This document shows, piece by piece, positions 1-9,812 of a DNA stretch of 64,000 bases. The stretch comes from Thermohalobaculum sp039026375. GTDB lineage: Bacteria > Pseudomonadota > Alphaproteobacteria > Rhodobacterales > Rhodobacteraceae. The first letter of the stretch is position 1; each line of letters begins with the position of its first letter. Both the position numbers and the translations under genes were made by a program. The notes beneath the pieces are model-generated. The model ran no database searches. It was not told the DNA's origin and saw only the letters and a program-made list of their open reading frames with translations. The DNA lies in the NCBI GenBank assembly GCA_039026375.1, contig JBCCML010000007.1, forward strand, positions 1-64,000, in the 5' to 3' direction.

Positions 1-31
1 CCGCCACGGATCGCGGAGCGATCCGTGGCGG
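1..31. terminator. Perfect GC-rich hairpin, probable transcription terminator
   Basis: Bases 1-14 and 18-31 are exact reverse complements around a 3-base loop, giving a 14-bp stem. It lies about 100 bases past the pleD stop codon. No T-run follows on the plus strand, and the minus-strand continuation is outside the window. It could end pleD transcription, or that of a gene further left, or serve both. Confidence 0.5.
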
Positions 32-131
32 CGGCGGGGGTGGGGGCGGGCCTGGACGGCATGGCAAAGCTGCCGCAGGCAGTATTGCCAGGGCGGAATG
101 ATGGCGCGAGGTTCGCTACCCAGCGCTACGG

Positions 132-1511
132 TCAGGCCGCGTCTGCTAGTGTGACGCGATTGCGTCCGCCGTTCTTCGAGGCGTAGAGGGCCTCGTCCGC
201 CCGCTTGACGATCTCGAAAACCGACTCCGAATGCTCCAGCACCGCGAAGCCAATCGAGACGGTGACCTGCAGTAGTTGCCCATCGTCATCGATTTGGAAG
301 GCTGGCGCTTCTGTTTTCTGACGCACGCGCTCAGCAATCTCGGCGGCAAGGTCAGGGCTGACTTCGGGCATCACCACCATAAATTCTTCACCGCCCATGC
401 GGGCTACGAGGTCCATGGATCGAACATTCTCGCCCAATCGGTTTGCGAATTCTTTCAGGACCGCATCGCCAGCGGCGTGGCCGTGCGTGTCGTTCACGTC
501 CTTGAAGCGGTCGAGATCCAGCAGCATTACCGCCAGATCCGTGCCTTTTTCCCGCGCCTGCTCGATCATCGCGTCAAGGTGAATGTTCGCATAACGCCGG
601 TTGTAGACGCCAGTCAGCGGATCCGTCACAGCCTGCACCATGGTGTTGCGCATGTTCTCGCGCAGCCGGTCGCCATAATGCTTGCGCCGCAGTTGCGAAC
701 GCATGCGCGCCGTCAATTCCACCAAATCGACCGGGCTGGGGATGTAATCGTTGAAGCCGATTTCAAGCGCCTTTGATGCCAGCTCCATTTCGCCCTCGGG
801 TACCAGCAAAACGGTTGCGGCCTGGCGTGTTTCTGGGCGCGCGCGCAGCACTGAGCCAAAGCGCAGCGGATCGCCGCCCGGTACCCCCGTCTCGATCAGC
901 ACGGCGTCGGCGCCGATAAACTCGACCACGGATGTGGCTTCGTCCATTGAGGTGGCAATCTCCACCTGGCAGCCGATCGAGCGCACGATGGCATCGCGGA
1001 TCCCGCGAGCTGCTGTTTCCGTCGGCGATACGACCAGAACTTGGCTGTCCGGGAACGTGGTGGCCTTGGCGACCGCCATCAGATCGTCCGCCCCGAGTCC
1101 GCGCGACGTCTGGCCCCGCAACAGCATCTCGTCGACCATCATCTTCATGCGGGTCAACGAGGCGACGCGGCTCATCAGCGCCACCTCCTCGAAGGGCTTC
1201 GACAGAAAGTCATCCGCCCCGGCTTCCAGCCCTTTGACGCGGTCCTCACGCTTATCGAGCGCCGTCAACATCACCACCGGCACATGAACGGTGTCCGGCC
1301 GCGATTTCAACTGGCGGCAGACCTCGAAGCCGTCGATGCCAGGCATCATGACATCCAACAGCACGAGGTCGGGGCGCTCCGTCGACATCAACTCCAGCGC
1401 CTGTTCGCCGTTTTCCGCTTCGACGACGTCATAATAAGCCTGATTCAGCCGCGAGCGCAGCAACAGCCGGTTGGTGGCGCTGTCCTCAACGATCAAGACG
1501 CGGCCCGGCAT
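132..1511 (-). CDS. pleD: PleD-type response regulator / diguanylate cyclase
   Basis: This cytoplasmic enzyme makes cyclic di-GMP from two GTP when its receiver is phosphorylated, and commonly controls motility and surface attachment. The first receiver (about residues 1-120) has the acidic DS pair and the phospho-acceptor Asp in LLDVMMP. The second receiver-like domain (about 150-280) is degenerate, with LIETG where the acceptor Asp is expected, as in other PleD proteins. The C-terminal GGDEF domain has an intact GGEEF active loop. An RSMD motif just before it matches the RxxD inhibitory site for product feedback. I start at the Met of MPGRVLIVEDS (1511) because the receiver begins there; an in-frame start at 1550 adds 13 residues without a domain. 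It is divergent from the DUF3572 gene. Confidence 0.93.
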   Translation of the reverse strand: MPGRVLIVEDSATNRLLLRSRLNQAYYDVVEAENGEQALELMSTERPDLVLLDVMMPGIDGFEVCRQLKSRPDTVHVPVVMLTALDKREDRVKGLEAGADDFLSKPFEEVALMSRVASLTRMKMMVDEMLLRGQTSRGLGADDLMAVAKATTFPDSQVLVVSPTETAARGIRDAIVRSIGCQVEIATSMDEATSVVEFIGADAVLIETGVPGGDPLRFGSVLRARPETRQAATVLLVPEGEMELASKALEIGFNDYIPSPVDLVELTARMRSQLRRKHYGDRLRENMRNTMVQAVTDPLTGVYNRRYANIHLDAMIEQAREKGTDLAVMLLDLDRFKDVNDTHGHAAGDAVLKEFANRLGENVRSMDLVARMGGEEFMVVMPEVSPDLAAEIAERVRQKTEAPAFQIDDDGQLLQVTVSIGFAVLEHSESVFEIVKRADEALYASKNGGRNRVTLADAA

Positions 1512-1858
1512 TGTGTCAGCGTTCTCCCAGCAAACGTTTGGGGCAGGCATCTACCCCGCCCGATAGGCTTACCGTTGGCGACCTGAACAAAGGATGAAGC
1601 GCTGCGGCGATTTCCCGGCGATTGCGTCGCTTTGCCGATCGGTCGGATACTGCCATGCGCACCTTGCCGGCGCCCGCTGCCGGCCCTTGTTTGACGCGCC
1701 CTGTCCCAAGCGCCCTATTTCAACGCCCTGTGGTGAGCACCCCACCCATAGAAAGGACGCTCAACAAACCTGGGTGTTGCCAAGGCCGGAAGGTTTGGCA
1801 AATAGGTTAACGAACTCTTTCGAGTTTCGGCGTAACCGCCGCTGAAAGGATGTTACCC
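1512..1858. other. Divergent intergenic region between pleD and the DUF3572 gene
   Basis: About 350 bases with no convincing gene. It must hold the promoters for both flanking genes, but I could not pick a confident -35/-10 pair. Two small dyads lie near the plus-strand gene: TTGCCAA/TTGGCAA (1777-1783 and 1795-1801) and a compound dyad GGTTA...AACTC-TTTC-GAGTT...TAACC (1805-1837). The second ends about 20 bases before the likely start codon and could be an operator or a leader hairpin. Confidence 0.4.
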
Positions 1859-2164
1859 ATGGCTCTGCCGGGCGAGATGACACCGTTGGCCAAAGACGCC
1901 GCCGAAGTGCTGGGCCTGACCGCATTGGGATGGGTCGCTGCGGACGAGCATCGGGCCGGCCAGTTCTTCGCCATGGCGGGGACAAACAGTGACGAGATGC
2001 GGGCCCGAGCGCAGGACCCGGAATATCTGGGCTTTGTGTTGGACTATGTTCTATCGGACGAGGCGATGCTGATGGCTTTTTGCGAGGCGGCCGACGTGCC
2101 GCCTGACCGGCCGATGCGTGCACGCGCCGGCCTTCCCGGGGGCGATCTGCCCCATTGGACGTGA
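1859..2164 (+). CDS. DUF3572 family protein
   Basis: A small acidic protein of 101 residues, recognised as DUF3572 from its all-helical sequence, with LGLTALGWVAAD near the N-terminus and the FVLDYVLSDEAMLMAFCEAA segment before a polar tail. The molecular function of the family is unknown to me; it is widespread in alphaproteobacteria, often near pleD. I prefer the ATG at 1859 because AAAGGA (1845-1850) lies eight bases upstream of it; the ATG at 1850 overlaps that ribosome site. No signal peptide or membrane segment is visible. The following HAD gene starts four bases after this stop, so the two are probably co-transcribed. Confidence 0.82.
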   Translation: MALPGEMTPLAKDAAEVLGLTALGWVAADEHRAGQFFAMAGTNSDEMRARAQDPEYLGFVLDYVLSDEAMLMAFCEAADVPPDRPMRARAGLPGGDLPHWT

Positions 2165-2167
2165 GCA

Positions 2168-2848
2168 ATGTCGGCCTCTGAACGCGATCATATCCCCGAA
2201 AAGGTGATGGTTGACCTGCGGCGCCTTGATCTGCAGCGGGGCCGTCCGCTGCTGGCCGTGGATGCCGACGAAGTGCTGGTGGTGTTCGTCGATCACTTGG
2301 ACCGCTTCATGCGCACGATCGGCTTCGAGATGCGGCTGGTCCGCTATGAACTGGAAGGGTCGATGTTCCCGATCGGCTCGGATGAGGCGTTGCCGTTTCA
2401 GGAATGCATCCAGATGATCGACCGCTTCTTCCGACAGGAGACCCTTAACCAGACGGCGGTGCCCGACGGGCCCGAAGTCCTGGCCCGTCTGTCACAGGAC
2501 GTCCAGGTCGTGGTGCTGACCAATGTGCCGTCCCATGCGGGCGCACTCAGGCGCCAGAACCTGGCCGCGCTGGGCATCCCCTATCCGGTGGTGGTGAACT
2601 CCGGAGGTAAGGGGCGCACGATGCGCTGGTTGGCCGATCAGGTCGACGCGCCCGTGGCCTTCATCGACGATTCGGTCAAACAGGTGGAAAGCGTGGCCAA
2701 GCACGTGCCCGAAGCGGTGCGCCTACATTTTGCCTGGGCGGACTTTATCCACCGTATCTTCCCGGAATGCGCGCACGCCACCCGCCAGGTTAGATCTTGG
2801 ACAGAAGCGGAGCAGGTTCTGCGGCACGAACTCGGCCTCCCCGCCTGA
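2168..2848 (+). CDS. HAD-superfamily hydrolase-like protein
   Basis: A 226-residue protein with the four HAD-type motifs in order: motif I as VDADEV (about residue 33), motif II Thr in VVVLTNV (about 120), a Lys in NSGGKGR (about 145) and motif IV as FIDDS (about 165). The DxD of motif I and the DD of motif IV fit a Mg-dependent phosphatase. The cap insert between motifs I and II is helical and resembles no subgroup I know, so the substrate is open. It probably shares a transcript with the DUF3572 gene four bases upstream. The gene ends well before dnaG, leaving room for the inverted repeat at 2873-2961. Confidence 0.72.
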   Translation: MSASERDHIPEKVMVDLRRLDLQRGRPLLAVDADEVLVVFVDHLDRFMRTIGFEMRLVRYELEGSMFPIGSDEALPFQECIQMIDRFFRQETLNQTAVPDGPEVLARLSQDVQVVVLTNVPSHAGALRRQNLAALGIPYPVVVNSGGKGRTMRWLADQVDAPVAFIDDSVKQVESVAKHVPEAVRLHFAWADFIHRIFPECAHATRQVRSWTEAEQVLRHELGLPA

Positions 2849-2872
2849 GCCACTCGATCACGGGCGATGCGT

Positions 2873-2961
2873 GCCACTTGGCTCCGCGTGCGGGTGGGTG
2901 GGTATGCCCTTAGCGTGCCGACGGGTGCGACATCGACGGGGAGCACGCGGAGCCAAGTGGC
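2873..2961. repeat. 19-bp perfect inverted repeat around a 51-base spacer
   Basis: Bases 2873-2891 and 2943-2961 are exact reverse complements, beginning GCCACTTGGC and ending GCCAAGTGGC. The 51-base spacer is G-rich at its left end (GGGTGGGTGGG). No T-run follows on either strand and no target-site duplication flanks the arms. It sits between the HAD gene and dnaG. It could be a long-loop transcript structure, a binding site or a small palindromic element. Confidence 0.85.
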
Positions 2962-3050
2962 GACTCCGCCGCCCCGCCAGGGTTATCCCCAGCGCGCATG
3001 TGGAAAAAGCGTTAGTATGTTGTGGTCTGCAGTCCGCGGCCCACAAGATC

Positions 3051-3078
3051 TTGCGCCAACCGCCCGCTCGGCTATGCT
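3051..3078 (+). promoter_or_regulatory. Candidate promoter for dnaG
   Basis: TTGCGC (3051-3056) and TATGCT (3073-3078) are separated by 16 bases. Transcription would start at or next to the dnaG ATG at 3085, which has no ribosome-binding site upstream, so a leaderless message is possible. This rests on sequence resemblance only. Confidence 0.35.
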
Positions 3079-3084
3079 GTACTC

Positions 3085-5043
3085 ATGGCATTACCACCGG
3101 GATTCTTGGACGAACTTCGCGGGCGGGTCACCCTTTCGGATGTGGCCGGGCGCAAGGTCATGTGGGACCAGCGAAAATCCAATCCGGCCAAGGGCGACTT
3201 CTGGGCCCCGTGCCCGTTCCACCAGGAAAAAACCGCCAGCTTCCACGTCGACGACCGCAAGGGATTCTACTACTGCTTTGGCTGCCACGCGAAGGGCGAC
3301 ATGATCACCTTCGTGCGCGAAAGCGAGAATGTCTCGTTCATGGAGGCGGTCGAAGTGCTGGCCCGCGAGGCGGGGATGGAGATGCCCGCGCAGACCCATG
3401 ATCCCAGGGCCGCCGAAAAGCGCGACCGCGCCACCCGCCTGGCCGACGTGATGGAGCAGGCCGTGCGCGCCTATGGCCTCGCCCTGCGCTCGGGCCAAGG
3501 CAGCGCCGTTCGCAGCTACATCGAAAATCGCGGCCTCAGCGCTGACACCGTCAAGCGCTTTGAGATGGGGTTCGCGCCGGATGCCCGCCAGGGTCTGACA
3601 GCCAGCTTCCAGGAAAAGGGCCTGCTTGAGGAAGCCGTGGCCGCCGGCCTGGTGATCCGCGCCGATGATGGCAGCCATTTCGACCGCTTCCGCGGCCGCC
3701 TGATGTTCCCGATCCGCGACCCCCGTGGCCGGTGCATCGCCTTTGGCGGCCGGGCCATGTCCGATAAGGCCCGCGCCAAGTACTTGAATTCGCCGGAGAC
3801 CGAGCTCTTCCACAAATCCCGCGTGCTCTACAACCATGGGCCCGCACGCGAAGCGGCCGGTAAGACCGGCCAGTTGATCGTCGCCGAAGGCTACATGGAC
3901 GTGATCGCCCTGGCGCAGGCCGGATTCGACCACGCCGTGGCACCGCTGGGGACCGCGATCACCGAAGAACAGCTGGGCATGATGTGGCGTATCGCAGACG
4001 AACCGATCATCGCGCTCGACGGTGACAAGGCAGGGCTGCGCGCGGCCGAGCGTTTGATTGATCTGGCCCTGCCTTTGCTGGCGCCGGGCAAGTCGCTGCG
4101 CTTCTGTCTGATGCCAGAAGGCCGCGATCCCGACGACCTGATCAAGGCGGAGGGGGCGGGCGCCATGCAGAGCGCGCTGGACGCGGCCGTCCCCCTGATC
4201 GAGATGCTGTGGCGGCGCGAGACCGCCGAGCCCCACGACACGCCGGAGCGTTGGGCCGCGCTGAAGACACGCCTGCGGGCGGCCACCCGCCAGATCGCCA
4301 ACCGCGACGTGCGAGACGCCTACGGGACACGCTTGGCCGAGTTGCTACGCGGCTTGTCCAGCCCAGCCGCCGGCGGCCCCGCACCGGGGCCCAATGGCGG
4401 GGGCTTTGGGCCGGGGCGTCCTGGCGCCCGCGGCATGCGTCGGGGAATGATCGCAGGCCCCGCGCCCTCGACCCGGACGTCTTCGGTTCTGCAAGCCAAC
4501 AGCCCGGCCGCGGCGGCCCGCGTGCGTGAGCGCGAGATCCTGGCGGGCGTGCTGCTGCACCCCGATGTCCTGGCAACGATCAACGCGGCCCTCGAAGAGA
4601 TGCGCATCACCTCCAACGATCTGTCCGGTTTGCGGGATGCGATGCTGGACAGCGGGCCGGGACCGGACTTTGAAACCCGGTTAGAGGGCACTTGGGCGGG
4701 CGCCCGCACCCTGTTGCTCAGCGGCTTGCCCGAGCAGTTGCACCCCCTGGCCCGCCCCAGACGAGATGCCGATCAGATGGCCCGGATCCTGCTGGACGCC
4801 ATAGCCCGGCACGAAGCGACCCTGACCGCCGAAGCCGAATTGGCCGATGCCCCGCGCGAACTGGCCAATGCCGAGGCCGAGGACGAGCGTTGGTCACGTG
4901 CCGTCCTGCGGGCCCGTGCCGAGCAACGCGCGGCAGATGAAAGTGCCACCAAAGAACGCGAGCGCGACCCGAACGCTCATCCGGCTGGGCGTATTCAGGA
5001 GATGTTGGATTCGCAGGTCTGGCGCAAGAAGGGCCGCGGCTAA
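3085..5043 (+). CDS. dnaG: DNA primase
   Basis: This enzyme synthesises RNA primers for chromosome replication with the DnaB helicase. The N-terminal CHC2 zinc ribbon has Cys43, His46, Cys64 and Cys67. The TOPRIM catalytic core has the Glu in IVAEGYMDV and the DxD in ALDGDKAG. A Gly/Pro-rich linker near residues 450-500 leads to the C-terminal helicase-interaction region. The length of 652 residues is normal. I start at the ATG of MALPPGFLDELRG because family members begin this way; an in-frame GTG at 3022 would add 21 unconserved residues. Neither start has a ribosome-binding site. rpoD follows 245 bases downstream, the usual order for replication and transcription genes in this group. Confidence 0.97.
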   Translation: MALPPGFLDELRGRVTLSDVAGRKVMWDQRKSNPAKGDFWAPCPFHQEKTASFHVDDRKGFYYCFGCHAKGDMITFVRESENVSFMEAVEVLAREAGMEMPAQTHDPRAAEKRDRATRLADVMEQAVRAYGLALRSGQGSAVRSYIENRGLSADTVKRFEMGFAPDARQGLTASFQEKGLLEEAVAAGLVIRADDGSHFDRFRGRLMFPIRDPRGRCIAFGGRAMSDKARAKYLNSPETELFHKSRVLYNHGPAREAAGKTGQLIVAEGYMDVIALAQAGFDHAVAPLGTAITEEQLGMMWRIADEPIIALDGDKAGLRAAERLIDLALPLLAPGKSLRFCLMPEGRDPDDLIKAEGAGAMQSALDAAVPLIEMLWRRETAEPHDTPERWAALKTRLRAATRQIANRDVRDAYGTRLAELLRGLSSPAAGGPAPGPNGGGFGPGRPGARGMRRGMIAGPAPSTRTSSVLQANSPAAAARVREREILAGVLLHPDVLATINAALEEMRITSNDLSGLRDAMLDSGPGPDFETRLEGTWAGARTLLLSGLPEQLHPLARPRRDADQMARILLDAIARHEATLTAEAELADAPRELANAEAEDERWSRAVLRARAEQRAADESATKERERDPNAHPAGRIQEMLDSQVWRKKGRG

Positions 5044-5187
5044 CGCCCAATTCGGCGCATCTGATACCGGTCGCGCGTTCCAGCCGACGGGAAAGCTGGG
5101 GCGAATCAGTGCGTGGCAGGTTTGCATCAATTATTACGAAACGAATCGGTGATTCGATGTTCGCGCTGTAGAACGTCGGTCGGCACC

Positions 5188-5217
5188 TTGATCGGCTGTG
5201 GGCAGGGCCCATATAGC
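5188..5217 (+). promoter_or_regulatory. Candidate promoter for rpoD
   Basis: TTGATC (5188-5193) and TATAGC (5212-5217) are 18 bases apart, placing a start site about 65 bases before the rpoD ATG. The match is moderate. The 245-base dnaG-rpoD spacer may hold other promoters; it also contains a small hairpin, CGAATC-GGT-GATTCG (5142-5156). Confidence 0.3.
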
Positions 5218-5288
5218 CGTTCTCAGCCGACATAGCCTGTGGGCGCCAAAGGGGTGTCCAACTGAAGTCAGCCCTGAAGGGATTTCGC

Positions 5289-7355
<2,067 letters not shown>

Positions 7356-7686
7356 CCCTCATGTTGCCAAGAGATTCAATGCTTCTCCTGAGAAGCGTTG
7401 GATCCCCTGTTGCCTGAAGGTGCGCCATAGTTAACTTCGTGAGCCTTATTCGCACCCGATCCGCGCCTCGGTGAACACGCTTTCCCATACTGCTGAGCCG
7501 TTGAGAATGACGCGGCGCCGACCTTATCCTGGGTCGAGTAAACGCTAATCAATCGACGCCGGTAGTCGGCAGTGTCGCATGGCTTAGGTGTCAACATGAG
7601 AACGCGCTCTTGGAGCACTAGCGCGAAGCGTTGATTGCCCGGAGGCTAAAACAGGCAGTTTGTAGAACTTGGGAAGGCAAGTAAGG
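7356..7686. other. Intergenic stretch after rpoD without a recognisable gene
   Basis: About 330 bases. Apart from the hairpin just after rpoD I see nothing assignable: no tRNA cloverleaf and no small frame with a ribosome site and normal codon use. Base composition falls compared with rpoD, and the fall continues through the next gene, which suggests the segment and that gene share an origin. Confidence 0.4.
7377..7400 (+). terminator. Hairpin after rpoD, possible terminator
   Basis: CAATGCTTCTC (7377-7387) pairs with GAGAAGCGTTG (7390-7400) through about eleven pairs, one of them G-U, with a tight turn. It begins 22 bases past the rpoD stop. There is no T-run, so intrinsic termination would be weak; it may instead protect the 3' end. 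Confidence 0.4.
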
Positions 7687-8154
7687 ATGTTCTCACTAGA
7701 AGACAGAATGCTCCCTGTTTCACTATTGAGGGCGCCCGACCCTACGAAAGCGGTGGCTGATCACTTTGGCGTGCGGATTGGGGCTTGGGGTGAGGCGAAG
7801 TATGCCGTTGGAAACAAACACCTCGTCAGACACCTCGCAAGCATAATAGCAAGCCGATTGGCGGACGCAGATGATCTGAAGTTTGTAAAGCTGGATGTTG
7901 TCTGGGTTAGCGCAGAGAGCGCGGAGAGAGTGGCGGCGTTCAAAAAGCGTATTGGACTAGGTGTCAGGGACTTGCTGCGACGCCCCCTCGTAGCTGACGG
8001 TGTTCGCGTAGAGGATTGGGCTTCACTTTTCGAGTTTGCGCTTCTTTTCGGTTGGGACGCAGCCGCAATCTCTCGGAGGAAGAGAGCGCTCCTTTGGCTT
8101 AGTCACGATGAGTTTGTGCGTGCTACCCCGAAGAAGATACTGCGTGGGCTTTGA
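7687..8154 (+). CDS. Orphan hypothetical protein
   Basis: I do not recognise this 155-residue protein. It is soluble, with no signal peptide or membrane helix. It looks mixed alpha/beta, with a central stretch DLKFVKLDVVWVSAES followed by Lys/Arg-rich helices and a basic C-terminus (ATPKKILRGL). The ATG at 7687 is preferred because GGGAAGG lies nine bases upstream; a TTG at 7669 would lie at that ribosome site. Base composition and codon use are more AT-rich than in rpoD or the downstream genes, which is compatible with horizontal acquisition. No mobile element or attachment repeat is visible beside it. The coding call rests on the ribosome site and an uninterrupted frame. Confidence 0.6.
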   Translation: MFSLEDRMLPVSLLRAPDPTKAVADHFGVRIGAWGEAKYAVGNKHLVRHLASIIASRLADADDLKFVKLDVVWVSAESAERVAAFKKRIGLGVRDLLRRPLVADGVRVEDWASLFEFALLFGWDAAAISRRKRALLWLSHDEFVRATPKKILRGL

Positions 8155-8212
8155 AGCCCGAAGCTAGGATAAGAGTTTACACGCTGATTGGCCTTGTAAG
8201 GCGTGGAGCCCT

Positions 8213-8869
8213 TTACCTCGCCACCAATCCCCGCCTCTTCATCCACCAGACCGCCATGTCGATGCGGTCCTGGCCGAAGAAGGGCTCGGGGCCTTCGGAA
8301 CCTTCGACAACCAGGCAGGGGGCGCCCCAATGGCCGGCCTCCTCCTCGGCGGCCTGGTTGGCTTTGACCTCGGCGTCCAGCTCCGAGTCTCGCCCGGCAA
8401 TCGCGGCCTCTAGTTCGGCGAGGTCGAGCCCCGCCCGCTCGCTCGCCTGGGCCACATGATCGCCCAGATGCCAGTCCTTGACGTGATCGCCCCAGAGAAC
8501 TTTCCCAACGTTCGCGGCCCACTCCAGCCCACGGCCCCGGCGCGATGCCTCCAAGCCCAGCCAGGTTAACCGGTAGATGTAGGGCTGCTCTGCGGCGGCC
8601 TCGCCCGGCGCGGAAAACTGCACGGGATCGGGGTCGGGCCGCTTGCAGGGTACGCCGGTCATCTGGGCCACCCGACCGACGTCGCGCATCAGGTATGGGC
8701 TGAAGAGCGGATTGCGTTGTTTGAAGAAGTCGGGGAACCGGATTGCGGCCGGATAGACCGGGCGCAGGGTGATCTGCAGATCGTATTCCTGGGTCAATGC
8801 CAGATACCGCCAGGACCCAAGATATGAATACGGGCTGCGGAACGAGTAGTAGAGATCGGCATTTAGCAT
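8213..8869 (-). CDS. DsbA-fold protein of the 2-hydroxychromene-2-carboxylate isomerase / GST-kappa family
   Basis: The 218-residue protein begins with a short beta strand and the motif SFRSPYSYLG, typical of this thioredoxin-fold family; its Ser replaces the Cys pair of true disulfide oxidoreductases. A helical insertion follows. The C-terminal strand contains WGAPCLVV and the GQDRIDM segment, also usual for the family. The reference enzyme uses glutathione to isomerise a naphthalene breakdown product, but family members have diverse substrates and nothing nearby points to naphthalene degradation. I start at the ATG at 8869, preceded by a GGGGGTG ribosome site; a GTG at 8873-8875 falls inside that site. 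It is divergent from the glycosyltransferase gene. Confidence 0.8.
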   Translation of the reverse strand: MLNADLYYSFRSPYSYLGSWRYLALTQEYDLQITLRPVYPAAIRFPDFFKQRNPLFSPYLMRDVGRVAQMTGVPCKRPDPDPVQFSAPGEAAAEQPYIYRLTWLGLEASRRGRGLEWAANVGKVLWGDHVKDWHLGDHVAQASERAGLDLAELEAAIAGRDSELDAEVKANQAAEEEAGHWGAPCLVVEGSEGPEPFFGQDRIDMAVWWMKRRGLVAR

Positions 8870-9007
8870 GGTCACCCCCGGCTTGGTGGCCAGCCAACTA
8901 GGCCAGCCCGTCCTCGTGTGACATTAAACCGGCGCGCACTCTAGTGCGTGCCTCCCGCGTTTTTTACGTTTAGCGTGTTTGGCACCGCCAGAACGAGCGA
9001 CTCGCGA

Positions 9008-9799
9008 ATGAGCATGATCGACAACATCACTGTGCTGATCCTCACCTACAACGAGGAAGAAAATATCGAGCGCACGTTGTCCAATCTGGTCGAGTTCCCG
9101 TCTGTGATCGTCCTGGACAGCATCAGCAACGACCGCACGGCCGAGATCGTCGCCAGGTTCGAGAACGCAGAGCTGCATGAACGCCCCTTCGATGCCCATG
9201 CAAAACAATGGAACCACGGGCTGTCGCTTTGCCCTGAAAGCCGGCCCTGGGTGCTGGCGCTGGATGCCGATTACCAGGTGACCCCAGAAGCGCTGGACGA
9301 GATAAAAGCGCTGGCGCCGCCCCCGGACGTCATGGGCTATTGGGTTAGCTTCCGTATGCTGGTGGCGGGGCGCAGGCTGTCCGGGGCGCTGTACCCACCG
9401 GTAGTCGCTTTGTTTAGACGTGGGCACGCCGCCTACGAGCAACATGGCCACACTCAGCGCCTGAAGCCCGAGGGCAGGGTCGAAAAGCTGCAAGCCCCGT
9501 TTGACCACGACGATCGCAAATCGTTGCCGCGCTGGCTCTCATCCCAGCTGAAATACGGCAAACTGGAAGCTGACAAGCTGTTGAGCACCCCCCCCAATCA
9601 GCTGAGGCGCAACGACCGTATCCGCCGCATGGCCTGGCCTGCGCCCTTCCTGGTCTTTTTCTACACGTTGATCTTCAAGCGCTGCATCTTGGACGGCTGG
9701 CCCGGCTGGTTTTACGTGCTGCAGCGCACTTTCGTCGAGTTCTTGTTTGCCATCGAGATAATCGACCGGCGGCTGAACTCTCCCTCGGGCAAAAGTTAG
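9008..9799 (+). CDS. Family 2 glycosyltransferase, WaaE/KdtX-like
   Basis: A 263-residue GT-A-fold transferase. The N-terminus has the nucleotide-binding strand and NEEENIERTL motif, and the metal/sugar-nucleotide motif is the DAD in VLALDADYQV (about residue 87). The C-terminal third, with LKYGKLEADKLL and a hydrophobic stretch FLVFFYTLIFKRCI, resembles the lipopolysaccharide-core transferases of the WaaE group, which sit at the inner face of the membrane. The sugar donor cannot be read from the sequence. The ATG at 9008 gives the natural N-terminus; a second ATG follows six bases later. The flavin monooxygenase gene begins 13 bases past the stop. Confidence 0.8.
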   Translation: MSMIDNITVLILTYNEEENIERTLSNLVEFPSVIVLDSISNDRTAEIVARFENAELHERPFDAHAKQWNHGLSLCPESRPWVLALDADYQVTPEALDEIKALAPPPDVMGYWVSFRMLVAGRRLSGALYPPVVALFRRGHAAYEQHGHTQRLKPEGRVEKLQAPFDHDDRKSLPRWLSSQLKYGKLEADKLLSTPPNQLRRNDRIRRMAWPAPFLVFFYTLIFKRCILDGWPGWFYVLQRTFVEFLFAIEIIDRRLNSPSGKS

Positions 9800-9812
9800 A
9801 ACGGACGGGCAC

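Noticed and set aside
1512..1858. tRNA or small RNA gene in the pleD-DUF3572 spacer
   Set aside because: The dyads are short and do not form a cloverleaf; no terminator follows.
2873..2961. The 19-bp inverted repeat as a miniature transposable element
   Set aside because: No flanking target duplication was found, and no second copy exists in this window.
3091..4236. 381-codon minus-strand frame inside dnaG
   Set aside because: Fully antisense to dnaG. Its composition is what the complement of a GC-rich third position produces.
7376..7618. Minus-strand frame of 80 codons in the post-rpoD spacer
   Set aside because: No ribosome site, uneven codon use and a hairpin inside its 3' end; nothing in the translation suggests a fold.
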